Origin: Paenibacillus planticolens
GTDB taxonomy: Bacteria; Bacillota; Bacilli; Paenibacillales; NBRC-103111
Assembly (NCBI RefSeq): GCF_013141725.1
Contig: NZ_WHNZ01000012.1
Coordinates: forward strand, 310,001-374,000
Direction of reading: 5' to 3'
Length of the DNA stretch: 64,000 bases
Position numbers and translations under genes: made by a program
Shown: piece by piece, positions 36,516-45,568 of the stretch
Layout of the letters: each line of letters opens with the position of its first letter
How positions within the stretch are numbered: position 1 is the first letter of the stretch
Notes under the pieces: model-generated
Seen by the model: the letters and a program-made list of their open reading frames with translations, nothing else
Told to the model about the DNA's origin: nothing
The model's database searches: none

Positions 36516-37187
36516 CTACATAAAGCCATGATCAGCCAAAAAGCTCGCCGATAACGCACTCTGCTTTTTGCCACTGCCTTCCGATGCTTCAGCAGGACCG
36601 AACTTTAACAGTCGCTCCATATATTTTCCCAGAACGTCGCATTCCATGTTGACCGTATCCCCTGCTTTTTTATCATGCAGAACGGTTTGAGCGAGCGTAT
36701 GCGGGATAATCGAAACCGCTACGTCACGTTCCGTGACATCGACTACGGTTAGCGAGATGCCATCGATCGTGATCGATCCGCCACCGATAATATATCGGAA
36801 AATGTTTTTGTTTTCCGGTTCGAACCGGTAAACCACCGCATTTTCTTCAGGTATGCGGGAAAGGATCGTAGCCGTAGCATCCACGTGACCTTGCACAATA
36901 TGACCGCCGAACCGGCCGTTCGCAGCCATGGCCCGCTCCAAATTCACACGGGTGCCGGCTTGCAGCTTGCGCAGGTTCGTCTTCCGGTAAGTTTCCGGCA
37001 TAACGTCTACGGAGAAGGAGTCGCTATCAAAGGAAATGACCGTCAGACAGACGCCATTCACCGCGATGCTGTCTCCCAAATGAACATCTTCGAGCACTTT
37101 CCTCGCACCGATGGTTAACACCATCGCTTGACCTGCGCTATGAATGCGGCGCATGTGGCCGATTTCTTCAATAATGCCGGTAAACAT
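36516..37187 (-). CDS. ribE: Riboflavin synthase alpha subunit
   Basis: Converts two lumazines into riboflavin and the pyrimidine. The 223 residues hold two lumazine-binding repeats ([10 protein letters not shown] at the start; VNGVCLTVI and the second [16 protein letters not shown]). The C-terminus is a longer tail of about 20 residues ([14 protein letters not shown]...) than in many homologues. It lies between ribD and ribBA. Confidence 0.95.
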   Translation of the reverse strand: MFTGIIEEIGHMRRIHSAGQAMVLTIGARKVLEDVHLGDSIAVNGVCLTVISFDSDSFSVDVMPETYRKTNLRKLQAGTRVNLERAMAANGRFGGHIVQGHVDATATILSRIPEENAVVYRFEPENKNIFRYIIGGGSITIDGISLTVVDVTERDVAVSIIPHTLAQTVLHDKKAGDTVNMECDVLGKYMERLLKFGPAEASEGSGKKQSALSASFLADHGFM

Positions 37188-37203
37188 GACAGCCCTCCAT
37201 TCG

Positions 37204-38313
37204 TCAGCTCTTATACACCGGATAGCCGGTTATGCACACATCCGGTCCGAATTGCTCGACCTTTAGCCGGTCGAGCGTAATTGCATCATCCATCTTCGCG
37301 AAGCCTTCGAAGGAGATGTTCCCCGGTGCTGCCTGCCCGCCGCCGATAATTTTCGGCGCAAACATCAGCACCAGCTTATCCAACAGGCGCCGCTCCAGCA
37401 TGGCGCCATTGAGCCTGCCTCCACCCTCCAGGAGGATGGAGCCGATCTCGCGCTCGCCGAGCTGCCGCATGGCGAGCGTCAGGTCCACCTGCGGGCCGTC
37501 CCCGCAGGTGAGGACCGTGATGCCGCGCGCTTCCAGCGCGGCACGCCGCTCTGCGGGCGCCTGTGCGGTCGCGAGCAGGATCGTCGGCTGAAGATCCTGC
37601 TCCGTGAGCACCCGGGCGCCCAGCGGGACTCGCAAGCGCGAGTCCGCGACGATCCGTACCGGCTGCACAGCCGGTACGTCGCCGCGCGCGCTTAAGAGCG
37701 GATCGTCGGCGATGACGGTGTCGACGCCGACCATGATCCCCTGATGCCGATGGCGCAGGGTATGCACAAAAGCGCGCGATGCAGGCGACGTGATCCACTT
37801 GCTGTCGCCTGTTCTCGAAGCGATCCGGCCATCCAGCGTGCTGGCCGTCTTCATCGTCACGAAGGGCAGGCGCGTGACGATATATTTATTGAAAGCCTCG
37901 TTCATCTCCGAGGCTTCCTCCGCCAGCAGCCCGACGGATACGTCGAGGCCATGCGCACGCAGCTTGGCGATGCCGCTGCCCGCAACCTGCGGGTTCGGGT
38001 CGGTGCCGGCAACGACGACGCGGATGACGCCCGCTTCGATGAGACGGTCGCTGCAGGGTGGCGTCTTGCCGAAGTGACTGCATGGCTCCAGTGTGACGTA
38101 AGCTGTGCTGCCCCGGGCTTCTTCGCCGGCCATCTGCAAGGCAAGAACCTCAGCATGGCCATGTCCGCGCTTGAGATGCGCCCCCATCCCAACGATGCGT
38201 CCTTCTTTCACCAGAACGCAACCTACAACAGGATTAATCCCTGTTTGACCAAGAGCGCTCCCGGCCATCTGCAGAGCAAGCCTCATATAAGCTTCATCAT
38301 TCAAGACATGCAT
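37204..38313 (-). CDS. ribD: Bifunctional deaminase/reductase RibD
   Basis: Performs two consecutive steps of the riboflavin route: pyrimidine deamination and NADPH-dependent reduction. The 369 residues have the zinc deaminase domain (HAEVLALQMAGEEARG, PCSHFGKTPPC, about 50-85) and the reductase domain (about 150-369; RPFVTMKTASTLDG-like segment and GGGRLNGAMLERRL). The gene is visibly GC-rich from about 37400 to 38100, unlike its neighbours. It is the first gene after the FMN riboswitch. Confidence 0.95.
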   Translation of the reverse strand: MHVLNDEAYMRLALQMAGSALGQTGINPVVGCVLVKEGRIVGMGAHLKRGHGHAEVLALQMAGEEARGSTAYVTLEPCSHFGKTPPCSDRLIEAGVIRVVVAGTDPNPQVAGSGIAKLRAHGLDVSVGLLAEEASEMNEAFNKYIVTRLPFVTMKTASTLDGRIASRTGDSKWITSPASRAFVHTLRHRHQGIMVGVDTVIADDPLLSARGDVPAVQPVRIVADSRLRVPLGARVLTEQDLQPTILLATAQAPAERRAALEARGITVLTCGDGPQVDLTLAMRQLGEREIGSILLEGGGRLNGAMLERRLLDKLVLMFAPKIIGGGQAAPGNISFEGFAKMDDAITLDRLKVEQFGPDVCITGYPVYKS

Positions 38314-38353
38314 GTATGTTCACCGCCTTCCCAAGCCCAGTTGAAATAGAATG

Positions 38354-38386
38354 CAAAAAGACCCCTCCGCATATCGGATAGGGGCC
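38354..38386 (-). terminator. Terminator in the ribD leader
   Basis: Minus strand GGCCCCTATCCG...CGGAGGGGTC hairpin followed by five T, 40 bases before ribD and about 170 bases downstream of the FMN aptamer. Probably the regulated terminator of the riboswitch. Confidence 0.7.
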
Positions 38387-38552
38387 AGAGATTGTTTAGG
38401 TAGCACGAATAAGCTTCTGCCATCCAAACTTGCTGCATTTTTGATCAAATCAAACAAGCACGGCGAATTTGTGCTAAAGCACAGACCTGCCGAATTTTTG
38501 TTCTCGTGAAAAAATGAACAAGTATGCACAGCGAATCTCACGTTCGCGTTTT

Positions 38553-38728
38553 CCTTCTCCCATCCAGACTATACTGTCGGTCCCGGACTCTCACCGGGTC
38601 AGCCGTAGCGAAGCTGTATATCAGGTACCGCTAGCTTCAAAACGGGTCACGGACTAATCGTCAGCAGGCAAATAAGCCTGGCTGTCGAATCACCGCCGGT
38701 GTGGAATTTCACCACGCCCCGAAGGTTT
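38553..38728 (-). ncRNA. FMN riboswitch (RFN element) of the riboflavin operon
   Basis: On the minus strand the aptamer runs from GGGGCGTGGTGAAATTCCAC with ACCGGCGG, through GACCCG, GACCCGGTGAGAGTCCGGGACC and AGTATAGTCTGGATGGGAGAAGG, all conserved parts of the RFN fold. FMN binding would favour the downstream terminator and shut the operon. The platform lies 240 bases from ribD, leaving a long expression platform. Confidence 0.96.
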
Positions 38729-38911
38729 GCACACATATGAAAAGTAACTTATGAAAAATTTATCACTCAGTCATCGAAAAAGCAAGGTCTTTTTTGTCTA
38801 TGGACCGGCATAAGCAAGCAAAACCGTAGGAGAAGTTCACCCTGACGGTCGTTTTTAGGTTTGACGAACTCCGAGTACCCAACACGTTGCAAGTAGTCTC
38901 CTACTGGCTCT

Positions 38912-39095
38912 CATTGGACGAATTCCAATGTAAACGCCTTGATCACGTGCTATTTGTTCATTTCGTTGGATGTAATCCAGCACGAGCCGCTAAAAAGGCG
39001 CTAAAACCGACAAAATTCATCACTCCGTTGGATTTTGTCCATGTGATTGGCATTTAAGCATCCCAAATCGCCTGTTCGTTGGAAATCATCCAACG
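38912..39095. repeat. Four spaced TTGGA...TCCAA inverted repeats
   Basis: Between the FMN leader and ppiB the sequence CGTTGGA(N4-6)TCCAACG or close variants occurs four times (38912-38930, about 38964-38984, about 39025-39044, 39077-39095), spaced 52, 62 and 51 bases. The first and last are near-perfect palindromes; the middle two are degenerate. The 38729-39192 gap holds no gene that I can support. Confidence 0.7.
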
Positions 39096-39139
39096 CGCCT
39101 GAGGCTCCTCTGGCGTAGCTCCCCTTAGCCCAACATGAA

Positions 39140-39166
39140 TAGGGGGTAAGCTTCGCTTACCCCCTA
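39140..39166. terminator. Strong hairpin downstream of ppiB
   Basis: TAGGGGGTAAGC-TTC-GCTTACCCCCTA, 12 paired bases with a three-base loop, 27 bases after the ppiB stop on the minus strand. There is no T run, so termination is likely but not certain. Confidence 0.55.
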
Positions 39167-39192
39167 AAACATATAAATTCTATTTCAAAAAA

Positions 39193-39624
39193 TTATACTT
39201 CTACAACTTCAACTTTTTCCATCAAATCTCTGCCTTTGAAAGCATCGACCAGTTCCATACCTTTGGAAACTTTACCGAAAACGGTATGTTGTCCGTCAAG
39301 GTGAGGCTGCGGTTGGTAAGCAATGTAGAATTGGCTTCCACCTGTATTTCTGCCGGCATGAGCCATAGCTAAGGAGCCGCGCTCATGTTTGTTCGGGTTG
39401 ATTTCACAGTTGATTTGGTAGCCTGGGCCACCAGTTCCTGTGCCGGATGGACAACCGCCTTGTGCGACGAATCCTGGAATTACGCGATGAAAAACAAGTC
39501 CGTTGTAGAAACCGGAGTTTGCTAATTTTTCAAAGTTGGCAACCGTGTTAGGCGCGTCTTGTTCGAAAAGATCGATAAGAACTTCGCCACCGCCTGCTAG
39601 TTTAATTTTTGCTTGTTTGGCCAT
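39193..39624 (-). CDS. ppiB: Peptidyl-prolyl cis-trans isomerase (cyclophilin type)
   Basis: A 143-residue cytosolic cyclophilin. Core motifs include [13 protein letters not shown] (with catalytic Arg), [22 protein letters not shown] (about 82-103) and [12 protein letters not shown]. It speeds isomerisation of Xaa-Pro bonds. The B. subtilis ppiB gene is also beside the ribD operon, so position supports the name. Confidence 0.95.
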   Translation of the reverse strand: MAKQAKIKLAGGGEVLIDLFEQDAPNTVANFEKLANSGFYNGLVFHRVIPGFVAQGGCPSGTGTGGPGYQINCEINPNKHERGSLAMAHAGRNTGGSQFYIAYQPQPHLDGQHTVFGKVSKGMELVDAFKGRDLMEKVEVVEV

Positions 39625-39678
39625 TGTGGTCCACTCCTTTAGACAATAATACCTTATTCTACTATGAAAACATTCATT

Positions 39679-40623
39679 TCACAAACTCGGCTGAATTTCC
39701 AGGACAATTCTTCCCTGCCCGTGGCCGGTTTGACTGCGGAGCTGCGCCTCCGAAGCAGCGTGAAGTGGATAAGTGTGACCGATGACTGCTTTCAAACTCC
39801 CTGCTGCCATCAGCTGTGCGATTTCCTCCATCGTCTCGGATGTCAGCAAAGCATTCGAAAATTCAGCCCGAATCCCCAAATCCCTTGCTTTTTCTTGAGA
39901 GGGCTGCCCGGCTATGGAGAGGAGCATACCGCCTTTTTTTACTACATCATAAGAACGCTCTAGTGTTTCACCGCCAACTGTATCTAAAACTAGATCCATA
40001 CCCTCAGCGAAATCTTCAAATCTATTCGAAGTATAATCAATAACCTCTGCAGCTCCCAATGACTTAACCCGCTCAACATTTGCCGTGCTGCAAGTCCCTA
40101 TAACATGAGCTCCTTTCCACGCTGCCAACTGAACCGCGAACGAGCCTACGCCGCCGGCTGCTCCATGAATCAGTACCCGCTGATCTTTGTGCAAGTTCCC
40201 ATTGTTAAATAAAGCTTGCCAGGCTGTTGTGGCCCCACCGGATATCGTTGCCGCTTCTGCGAAGCTAATGCCGGAAAGTTTGACCGCTAACCGTTCGACG
40301 TCTGTGATGATGTACTCGGCATATGCGCCATTGGAGCTGCGACCGAACACTTCTTGCCCCTTCCGAAACTTCGTGACATGCGCACCCACTTCTTCAATCA
40401 CACCCGCAATAGCCGACCCTGGAATATACGGGAACGTCGTTGGGCGCATTTGCTTGAACAATCCTTGACGTATTTTCCATTCGATAGGCAGCACGCCAGC
40501 CGCATGTACACGCACGAGCACTTCCTTATCCCCAGGCGTCGGTCGATCCATCGTCTCCACTTGCAGCACTTCAGGCCCGCCATACTGATGCACCATAATT
40601 CCTTTTATCTTCAAGCTGTCCAT
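39679..40623 (-). CDS. NADP-dependent zinc-type alcohol dehydrogenase / quinone oxidoreductase
   Basis: A 314-residue medium-chain reductase of the quinone oxidoreductase branch. GroES-like N-terminal domain (PYIPGSAIAGVIEEVG, about 65-80), Rossmann motif HGAAGGVGSFAVQLA (about 155) and the C-terminal GHTYPLHAASEAQ block. No structural or catalytic zinc Cys pattern is seen, which favours the zinc-free quinone-reductase subgroup. Its substrate is unknown. It is divergent from a LysR regulator (139 bp apart), which probably controls it. Confidence 0.85.
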   Translation of the reverse strand: MDSLKIKGIMVHQYGGPEVLQVETMDRPTPGDKEVLVRVHAAGVLPIEWKIRQGLFKQMRPTTFPYIPGSAIAGVIEEVGAHVTKFRKGQEVFGRSSNGAYAEYIITDVERLAVKLSGISFAEAATISGGATTAWQALFNNGNLHKDQRVLIHGAAGGVGSFAVQLAAWKGAHVIGTCSTANVERVKSLGAAEVIDYTSNRFEDFAEGMDLVLDTVGGETLERSYDVVKKGGMLLSIAGQPSQEKARDLGIRAEFSNALLTSETMEEIAQLMAAGSLKAVIGHTYPLHAASEAQLRSQTGHGQGRIVLEIQPSL

Positions 40624-40762
40624 TTAGGGGGTCCCCTCTCTCGTTTATAGCTGGGTTGCAACCTGTTTTCCTCCATTGTAGAATGTATTTTACATAAAAT
40701 AAAATATATCTTTTTGTATATATACATAACTTCAAGTATATGAATGAGAGGGGATTATAAGG

Positions 40763-41653
40763 ATGGAACTGCTGCAGCTTTATTATTTTCAGGTCGTTGC
40801 CAAGCTTGAGCATATGACGAAAGCGGCTGAGATGCTGCGAATCGCGCAGCCGGCTCTCAGTAAAACCATCTCACGCCTGGAGGCTGACTTGGGAGCTCCT
40901 TTGTTTGACCGTCAAGGCAGACAAATCAAACTGAATGCTTATGGCAAAGTCTTTTTAGCTAAAGTGAACGCAGCTCTTGGTTTGTTGGAAGAAGGCAAAC
41001 GTGAGGTGGCAGACTTGGCAGGACTCGAGCATGGGCAGGTTTATATTGCTACTACCGCGATCAACCGTTTCTCCGATCTCTTTGGTTCTTTCGCGTCTAC
41101 GCATGCTGCAGCAAATTTTAAACTGACCCAAACAACCTCCGAAGAGTCTAAAATGCAGCTGCTTCTCAGTGGAGAAGTGGACTTCGCGATCACGTATTGC
41201 TTGCCTGCGGACTTTAAAAGCCAAGGAATAGCGAGCATTCCCTTTCTGACGGAGCAAATATGGCTAGCCGTTCCACCCGGTCACCGGCTGGTAGGCCGCG
41301 AGAGCATACATTTGCATGAAGCTGCCAGCGATGCGTTTATCGTCATGAAAGAAGGACATCGTTTCCGTCAAAAAACGGATGCCTTGTGTCAACAAGCCGG
41401 ATTTACACCGAAAATCATTTGCGATGTGAATGACTTTTCAGCTATTAGCGGCCTTGTTCAAGCTGGGATGGGCGTTTCCTTAGTCACTTCCGCACCCTCG
41501 CCGCGAAAAGACAGCACGCCCCACCTGCTTCGCATACATGAGCCGGTAAGCGAACGCACCTTTCAGCTTGCCTGGTTGCAGAATCGATACTTATCGCGTG
41601 CGGCGCAAGCTTTTCGCGATTATGTCACCGCTTTTTTTCCGGATAACAAGTAA
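40763..41653 (+). CDS. LysR-family transcriptional regulator
   Basis: A 296-residue regulator: N-terminal winged helix-turn-helix (about 1-60; KAAEMLRIAQPALSKTISRLEADLGAPLFDR) and a periplasmic-binding-protein-like effector domain (about 90-290). It is divergent from the oxidoreductase gene; most LysR regulators act on such a divergent neighbour and need a co-inducer. Effector unknown. Start at ATG after AAGG, close to GAGAGGGG. Confidence 0.9.
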   Translation: MELLQLYYFQVVAKLEHMTKAAEMLRIAQPALSKTISRLEADLGAPLFDRQGRQIKLNAYGKVFLAKVNAALGLLEEGKREVADLAGLEHGQVYIATTAINRFSDLFGSFASTHAAANFKLTQTTSEESKMQLLLSGEVDFAITYCLPADFKSQGIASIPFLTEQIWLAVPPGHRLVGRESIHLHEAASDAFIVMKEGHRFRQKTDALCQQAGFTPKIICDVNDFSAISGLVQAGMGVSLVTSAPSPRKDSTPHLLRIHEPVSERTFQLAWLQNRYLSRAAQAFRDYVTAFFPDNK

Positions 41654-41727
41654 GGAAGTTGAAATTGAACAGCCAGTTGGCGGATGCCGATTTTTTAACA
41701 CTGCGATCTTGTTCTCGGCTACCTTAT

Positions 41728-41905
41728 GGGAACTACAGGACGCTATTTCAGCCATATGGGGTGAATCATGGAGCTTGGGGGAACTACAAGGCCTTATTTG
41801 CCCACAAAGCCCTTCAACATAGCTTGAAATCGGGAAATAACGGATCACTGTTCCCTCTATTTCGCCAAACGGCAGTTTTCAATGTTAATAGAGGACTATA
41901 GTTCC
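41728..41905. repeat. Four copies of a GGAACTAYAG...TATTT intergenic repeat
   Basis: In the 365-base gap between the LysR gene and lysA the motif GGGAACTACAGGACGCTATTT recurs at 41728-41750, 41779-41803 (AAGGCCTTATTTG), 41842-41866 (GGATCACTGTTCCCTCTATTT) and inverted at 41885-41905 (AATAGAGGACTATAGTTCC). Units are 50 to 60 bases apart. Copies diverge, so this looks like an old repeat family. Confidence 0.6.
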
Positions 41906-41933
41906 ACTCATGCAAGCACTGCATAGAAATTGA

Positions 41934-41985
41934 ACAAAAAAGAGACTATCCCCCAGGTCATTCCTGACCAAAAGAGACAGCCCCT
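41934..41985 (-). terminator. Terminator after lysA
   Basis: Minus strand CTGTC...GATAG pairing (with a G-U) outside GGTCAGGAATGACC, followed by TCTCTTTTTT. Confidence 0.65.
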
Positions 41986-42018
41986 ATTCCGATTCAGCCC
42001 GGAAATCCGGGCTTTTAT

Positions 42019-43350
42019 CTATACCGTATTACTCACATGTTTCATTCTGGCTGGAATCAAATCGTTGCCGACGATGTTATCGAACGTTTCCCGTTTCACG
42101 ACAAGGTCGCTTTGACCTTCGCTCACAAAAACAACACCTGGACGGCGGATACGGTTATAGTTGCTAGCCATCGCATAGTTGTAAGCACCTGTACATGATA
42201 CGGCAAGCACATCGCCTGTGTTCACTTGCGGCAGCTTCAGGTCCCAGATGAGCATATCGCCGCTTTCACAGCATTTGCCGGCAATGGACACGACTTCAGT
42301 CGGTTCCTCTGTCGCACGGTTTGCGAGCATCGCTTCATACACCGCCTCGTACAAAGCAGGACGCGGGTTATCCGTCATTCCGCCATCGACGGAGACGTAT
42401 TTGCGCACGCCGGGAATTTCTTTCGCCGTTCCCACCGTGTATAGCGTTGTTCCTGCATCGCCGACAATGCTGCGGCCCGGCTCCACCCAAATCTCTGGCA
42501 GCGGATACTCGTTTTGTCCGAAATTCTCTTTGATCGCATCTGTTATTGCCTTCACATAGACGGATACCGGCAGCGGCGTATCTTCGCTCACATAGCGGAT
42601 ACCGAAGCCGCCGCCAAGGTTGATTACCTTGAATGTGACGCCGATTTCTTGGCGAACTTGAACGGCTAAGCCGGCCATTTTCTCAGCAGCCAGGCGGAAG
42701 CCCTCTACTTCGAAAATTTGCGAACCGATGTGGGAATGAATGCCCAGAAGCTCCAGGTTGCTTAGCTGAGAAGCTTCTTCAATCGCACGGAATGCCGAGC
42801 CGTTGCCAAGGTCGAAACCGAACTTGGAATCCGTCTGGCCTGTAGAAATATATTCATGCGTATGCGCCTCAACGCCAGGCGTGATGCGCAGTAAAATTTT
42901 CACCTTCTGGCGCTTCTCGCCGGCAATGGCGTTCAACATTTGAAGCTCGATAAAGTTATCTACGACGAAGCAGCCGATTTTCGCATCAATGGCCATTTCG
43001 ATTTCATCGATTGTTTTGTTATTGCCGTGAAAATGAATCCGGTCGGCCGGGAATCCGGCTTGAAGAGCCGTATATAACTCGCCGTCGGAAACGACATCAA
43101 GGGACATTCCCTCTTCTTCCACAATGCGGCACATGGCCATTACACAGAACGCTTTACTGGCGTAAGCCACTTGGAATTTCAACCCGGATGCTTTGAACGC
43201 ATCAACGAACTCGCGGCAGCGTTCACGCACGAGCGCTTCATCAAACACATATAACGGCGTGCCATATTCGGCAACCAGCTTCGTTGCATCGACACCACCG
43301 ATTTCAAGGTGACCTTGACCGTTTATTTTACTTGTACCATGCAAATACAT
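42019..43350 (-). CDS. lysA: Diaminopimelate decarboxylase
   Basis: Decarboxylates meso-diaminopimelate to L-lysine with pyridoxal phosphate. The 443 residues form an alanine-racemase-type barrel with the PLP Lys in QVAYASKAFC (about 64), GGGFGIRY (about 242) for the phosphate, and EPGRSIVGDAG and GGMTDNPRP (about 285-320). ATG after GGGGGAAATG. It lies directly beyond spoVAF, separated by a terminator, the same order as in B. subtilis. Confidence 0.96.
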   Translation of the reverse strand: MYLHGTSKINGQGHLEIGGVDATKLVAEYGTPLYVFDEALVRERCREFVDAFKASGLKFQVAYASKAFCVMAMCRIVEEEGMSLDVVSDGELYTALQAGFPADRIHFHGNNKTIDEIEMAIDAKIGCFVVDNFIELQMLNAIAGEKRQKVKILLRITPGVEAHTHEYISTGQTDSKFGFDLGNGSAFRAIEEASQLSNLELLGIHSHIGSQIFEVEGFRLAAEKMAGLAVQVRQEIGVTFKVINLGGGFGIRYVSEDTPLPVSVYVKAITDAIKENFGQNEYPLPEIWVEPGRSIVGDAGTTLYTVGTAKEIPGVRKYVSVDGGMTDNPRPALYEAVYEAMLANRATEEPTEVVSIAGKCCESGDMLIWDLKLPQVNTGDVLAVSCTGAYNYAMASNYNRIRRPGVVFVSEGQSDLVVKRETFDNIVGNDLIPARMKHVSNTV

Positions 43351-43476
43351 AGCTTCATTTCCCCCTCACCCTGAACCTGCTGCTACACCTTTCCGCTCTA
43401 ACGGCCGAATGTGCATTACTATTTAAAGTACCATAGGAAAAGCGCATTTGACAATATCCTTCCTGCCTGTAATCGT

Positions 43477-43506
43477 AAAAAGGACAAGAAGAATCCCTTG
43501 TCCTTT
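43477..43506 (-). terminator. Terminator after spoVAF
   Basis: Minus strand AAAGGACAAG...CTTGTCCTTT hairpin followed by TTACG, eight bases beyond the spoVAF stop codon. Confidence 0.75.
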
Positions 43507-43513
43507 GCATGGA

Positions 43514-45127
43514 TTACGGTTTGGGTTGACGCGTGCCGTCAATCGGTTTTGTAAGGCTTAAACGCGTTTTGGCTGCCAGTACCGGCCGGCGAACAAGGAT
43601 AGAGAAGAAACTTTTGGCGTTAAACGGTATCATCGGCCACATGTACGGCGCATTGTAGGATTTTCTTGTCGCCAGCAAGATCAGCCACAGGGTCGATCCG
43701 ATGATAAAGCCGGGGACATGGAAAATCGCGACAGCCAAGAGCAAACCCAGCCGGATGATGCGGTTGGCGAGACTCAATTCATAGCTTGGCGTAGCAAACA
43801 TCCCAATAGACGCCAGAGCCAGATACAGGATAACTTCATTAATGAACAACCCTGTCTTGACTGCGATATCGCCTACCAAAATCGCCGCCACCAAACCCAT
43901 TGCAGTGGCCAGCGGGGTCGGGGTATGGACCGCGGCCATCCTCATCAAATCGATCCCGATATCGGCAATAAGAAATTGGACGAGCAGCGGAAGGTTCCCT
44001 TCTTTCTGCGGCCCGAGGAATTCTAAACCTGCCGGCTTCAGGGAGGGATCCATCACCATCATAAACCATAGCGGGAGCAAGAAGATGGAAGACATGATGC
44101 CGGCAAAGCGCACCCACCTTAAATAGGTGCCGATGAACGGCGTTTGCCGGTATTCCTCGGCATGCTGCACATGGTGGAAGAAAGTCGTAGGCAAAATCAT
44201 GACGCTCGGAGAAGTGTCTACGAACAGACAGACGTGACCTTCCAATAGATGCGCGGAGACAACGTCGGGACGCTCCGAATACCGTACCATCGGATACGGG
44301 TTCCAACCTTTGTTGACGATAGCTTCCTCCAACTGTTTTTCCGCCAGCGGGAGTCCGTCAATCTTGACTTCGCTTATTTTTTCCTTTATGGCATCCACCA
44401 GATCTGCGTTTGCGATATCATTGATATATCCGATACAGACGTCCGTTTTGGTCCGTTTGCCGATTTGCATAATTTCAAGCTTCAACCGCTCGTCTCGCAC
44501 TCTTCGCCTGACAAGTGTCACGTTCAAGAGCAAGGTTTCCACGAAACCGTCCCGTGAGCCGCGTACGACCCGTTCCAAATCAGGCTCGCCTATCGATCGA
44601 ACCGGATAGCTCTTGACATCGACGGCAAGTGCTGTCGTCTCTCCTTCAATGAAGAAGGCTGTGCCTCCCATCAAAACCTGCCCTACGATTTCGGACATTT
44701 TTTTGTAGGACTTCACTTGAATATGGGGGATTAGCTTCTCCATGAAAGTTTCAAGCGTACGGTGCGTTACGCTCTCCTCGCTGGCGTAAGAGAGACGTGT
44801 CAAAATATCGGTTAGAACCGTATCCTTGGCGAATCCATTGCAAAAGAAGACCCCCACCCGCTTAGAGCCGAACACCATTTCTCTAAACACAAGATCGAAG
44901 CTGCGGTTAAGGCCGACGCGCTCCTCCAGTACTCTTTTTAATTCTGGCAAATTATCGGGGATCTCTTCCTGAATCTTCAATTCCTTTTCCTCAGGAGTCA
45001 TATCCGTAACGGGATTATACTCGGATAAATTCCCCTCTTCATCGATCGCTAGTTTATCCAGATTTTCCTTAGATTCGTTTGCATCGTCTTTTTCGTTGTC
45101 ATGTCCGGTTTTCACAATTACTTTCAC
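43514..45127 (-). CDS. spoVAF: Spore germination protein SpoVAF (GerA family)
   Basis: A 537-residue protein of the GerA/SpoVAF type. It has a long hydrophilic N-terminal half (about 1-280) and four to five membrane segments (about 290-490). GerA-type motifs such as VLMGGTAFFIEGE and RWVRFAGIM are visible. In Bacillus SpoVAF works with the SpoVA channel in dipicolinic acid release. The GTG at 45127 is chosen (GGGGG upstream); a TTG six codons earlier is possible. It follows spoVAB by 21 bases. Confidence 0.9.
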   Translation of the reverse strand: MKVIVKTGHDNEKDDANESKENLDKLAIDEEGNLSEYNPVTDMTPEEKELKIQEEIPDNLPELKRVLEERVGLNRSFDLVFREMVFGSKRVGVFFCNGFAKDTVLTDILTRLSYASEESVTHRTLETFMEKLIPHIQVKSYKKMSEIVGQVLMGGTAFFIEGETTALAVDVKSYPVRSIGEPDLERVVRGSRDGFVETLLLNVTLVRRRVRDERLKLEIMQIGKRTKTDVCIGYINDIANADLVDAIKEKISEVKIDGLPLAEKQLEEAIVNKGWNPYPMVRYSERPDVVSAHLLEGHVCLFVDTSPSVMILPTTFFHHVQHAEEYRQTPFIGTYLRWVRFAGIMSSIFLLPLWFMMVMDPSLKPAGLEFLGPQKEGNLPLLVQFLIADIGIDLMRMAAVHTPTPLATAMGLVAAILVGDIAVKTGLFINEVILYLALASIGMFATPSYELSLANRIIRLGLLLAVAIFHVPGFIIGSTLWLILLATRKSYNAPYMWPMIPFNAKSFFSILVRRPVLAAKTRLSLTKPIDGTRQPKP

Positions 45128-45148
45128 GCCGTGCGCCCCCTTCAAGCC

Positions 45149-45568
45149 TTAATAAAACAACCACTCAAACAAGGATCCAAACACTTTCCCGAAAATCATC
45201 GCCATAAGCAGCAAAATCATATAGGAACCCATGCCCACCCTTTTGGCGAGGATCGGCAGCACATTAATGATTTCGGTGAGTGCAGCCGCCAGCATACCGA
45301 CAAAACAACCGGCAAACAATCCGACAAAGGCTGCTCCCATCGGGAAGAGATGTATTTTCGCATCGCTAAAATCAACCCATGTAAACAAAAGTGAGCCCAA
45401 GACAACGGCCGCTTCATAGGCACGTATCTTGGAGAATGAACGCGTGATTTGCGCAAGCCGGGGTATGATATCCAGCACGACAAGGAACGCGACCATACCG
45501 CTCCCGACGGCAATCCCTCCGGCTAATCCGATAAAAGCGATCAAAAGGACTTCCCCTAGGAAAGTCAT
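45149..45568 (-). CDS. spoVAB: Stage V sporulation protein AB
   Basis: A 139-residue membrane protein with four hydrophobic segments and the block GLAGGIAVGSGMVAFLVVLDIIPRLAQ. SpoVA proteins form the channel that takes dipicolinic acid into and out of the spore. Its ATG overlaps the spoVAA stop (ATGA). Confidence 0.92.
   Translation of the reverse strand: MTFLGEVLLIAFIGLAGGIAVGSGMVAFLVVLDIIPRLAQITRSFSKIRAYEAAVVLGSLLFTWVDFSDAKIHLFPMGAAFVGLFAGCFVGMLAAALTEIINVLPILAKRVGMGSYMILLLMAMIFGKVFGSLFEWLFY

Noticed and set aside
37744..38349. A 201-codon open frame on the plus strand across ribD
   Set aside because: It lies antisense to the well-conserved RibD deaminase domain and arises from the high G+C there. 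Its translation has no recognisable domain.
38320..38541. A 73-codon open frame in the ribD leader
   Set aside because: It lies between the FMN aptamer and ribD and overlaps the terminator hairpin. No ribosome binding site or homology is evident.
38912..39095. CRISPR-like array upstream of ppiB
   Set aside because: Units are short palindromes of unequal similarity and spacing, without conserved repeats of 24-37 bases and without cas genes nearby.
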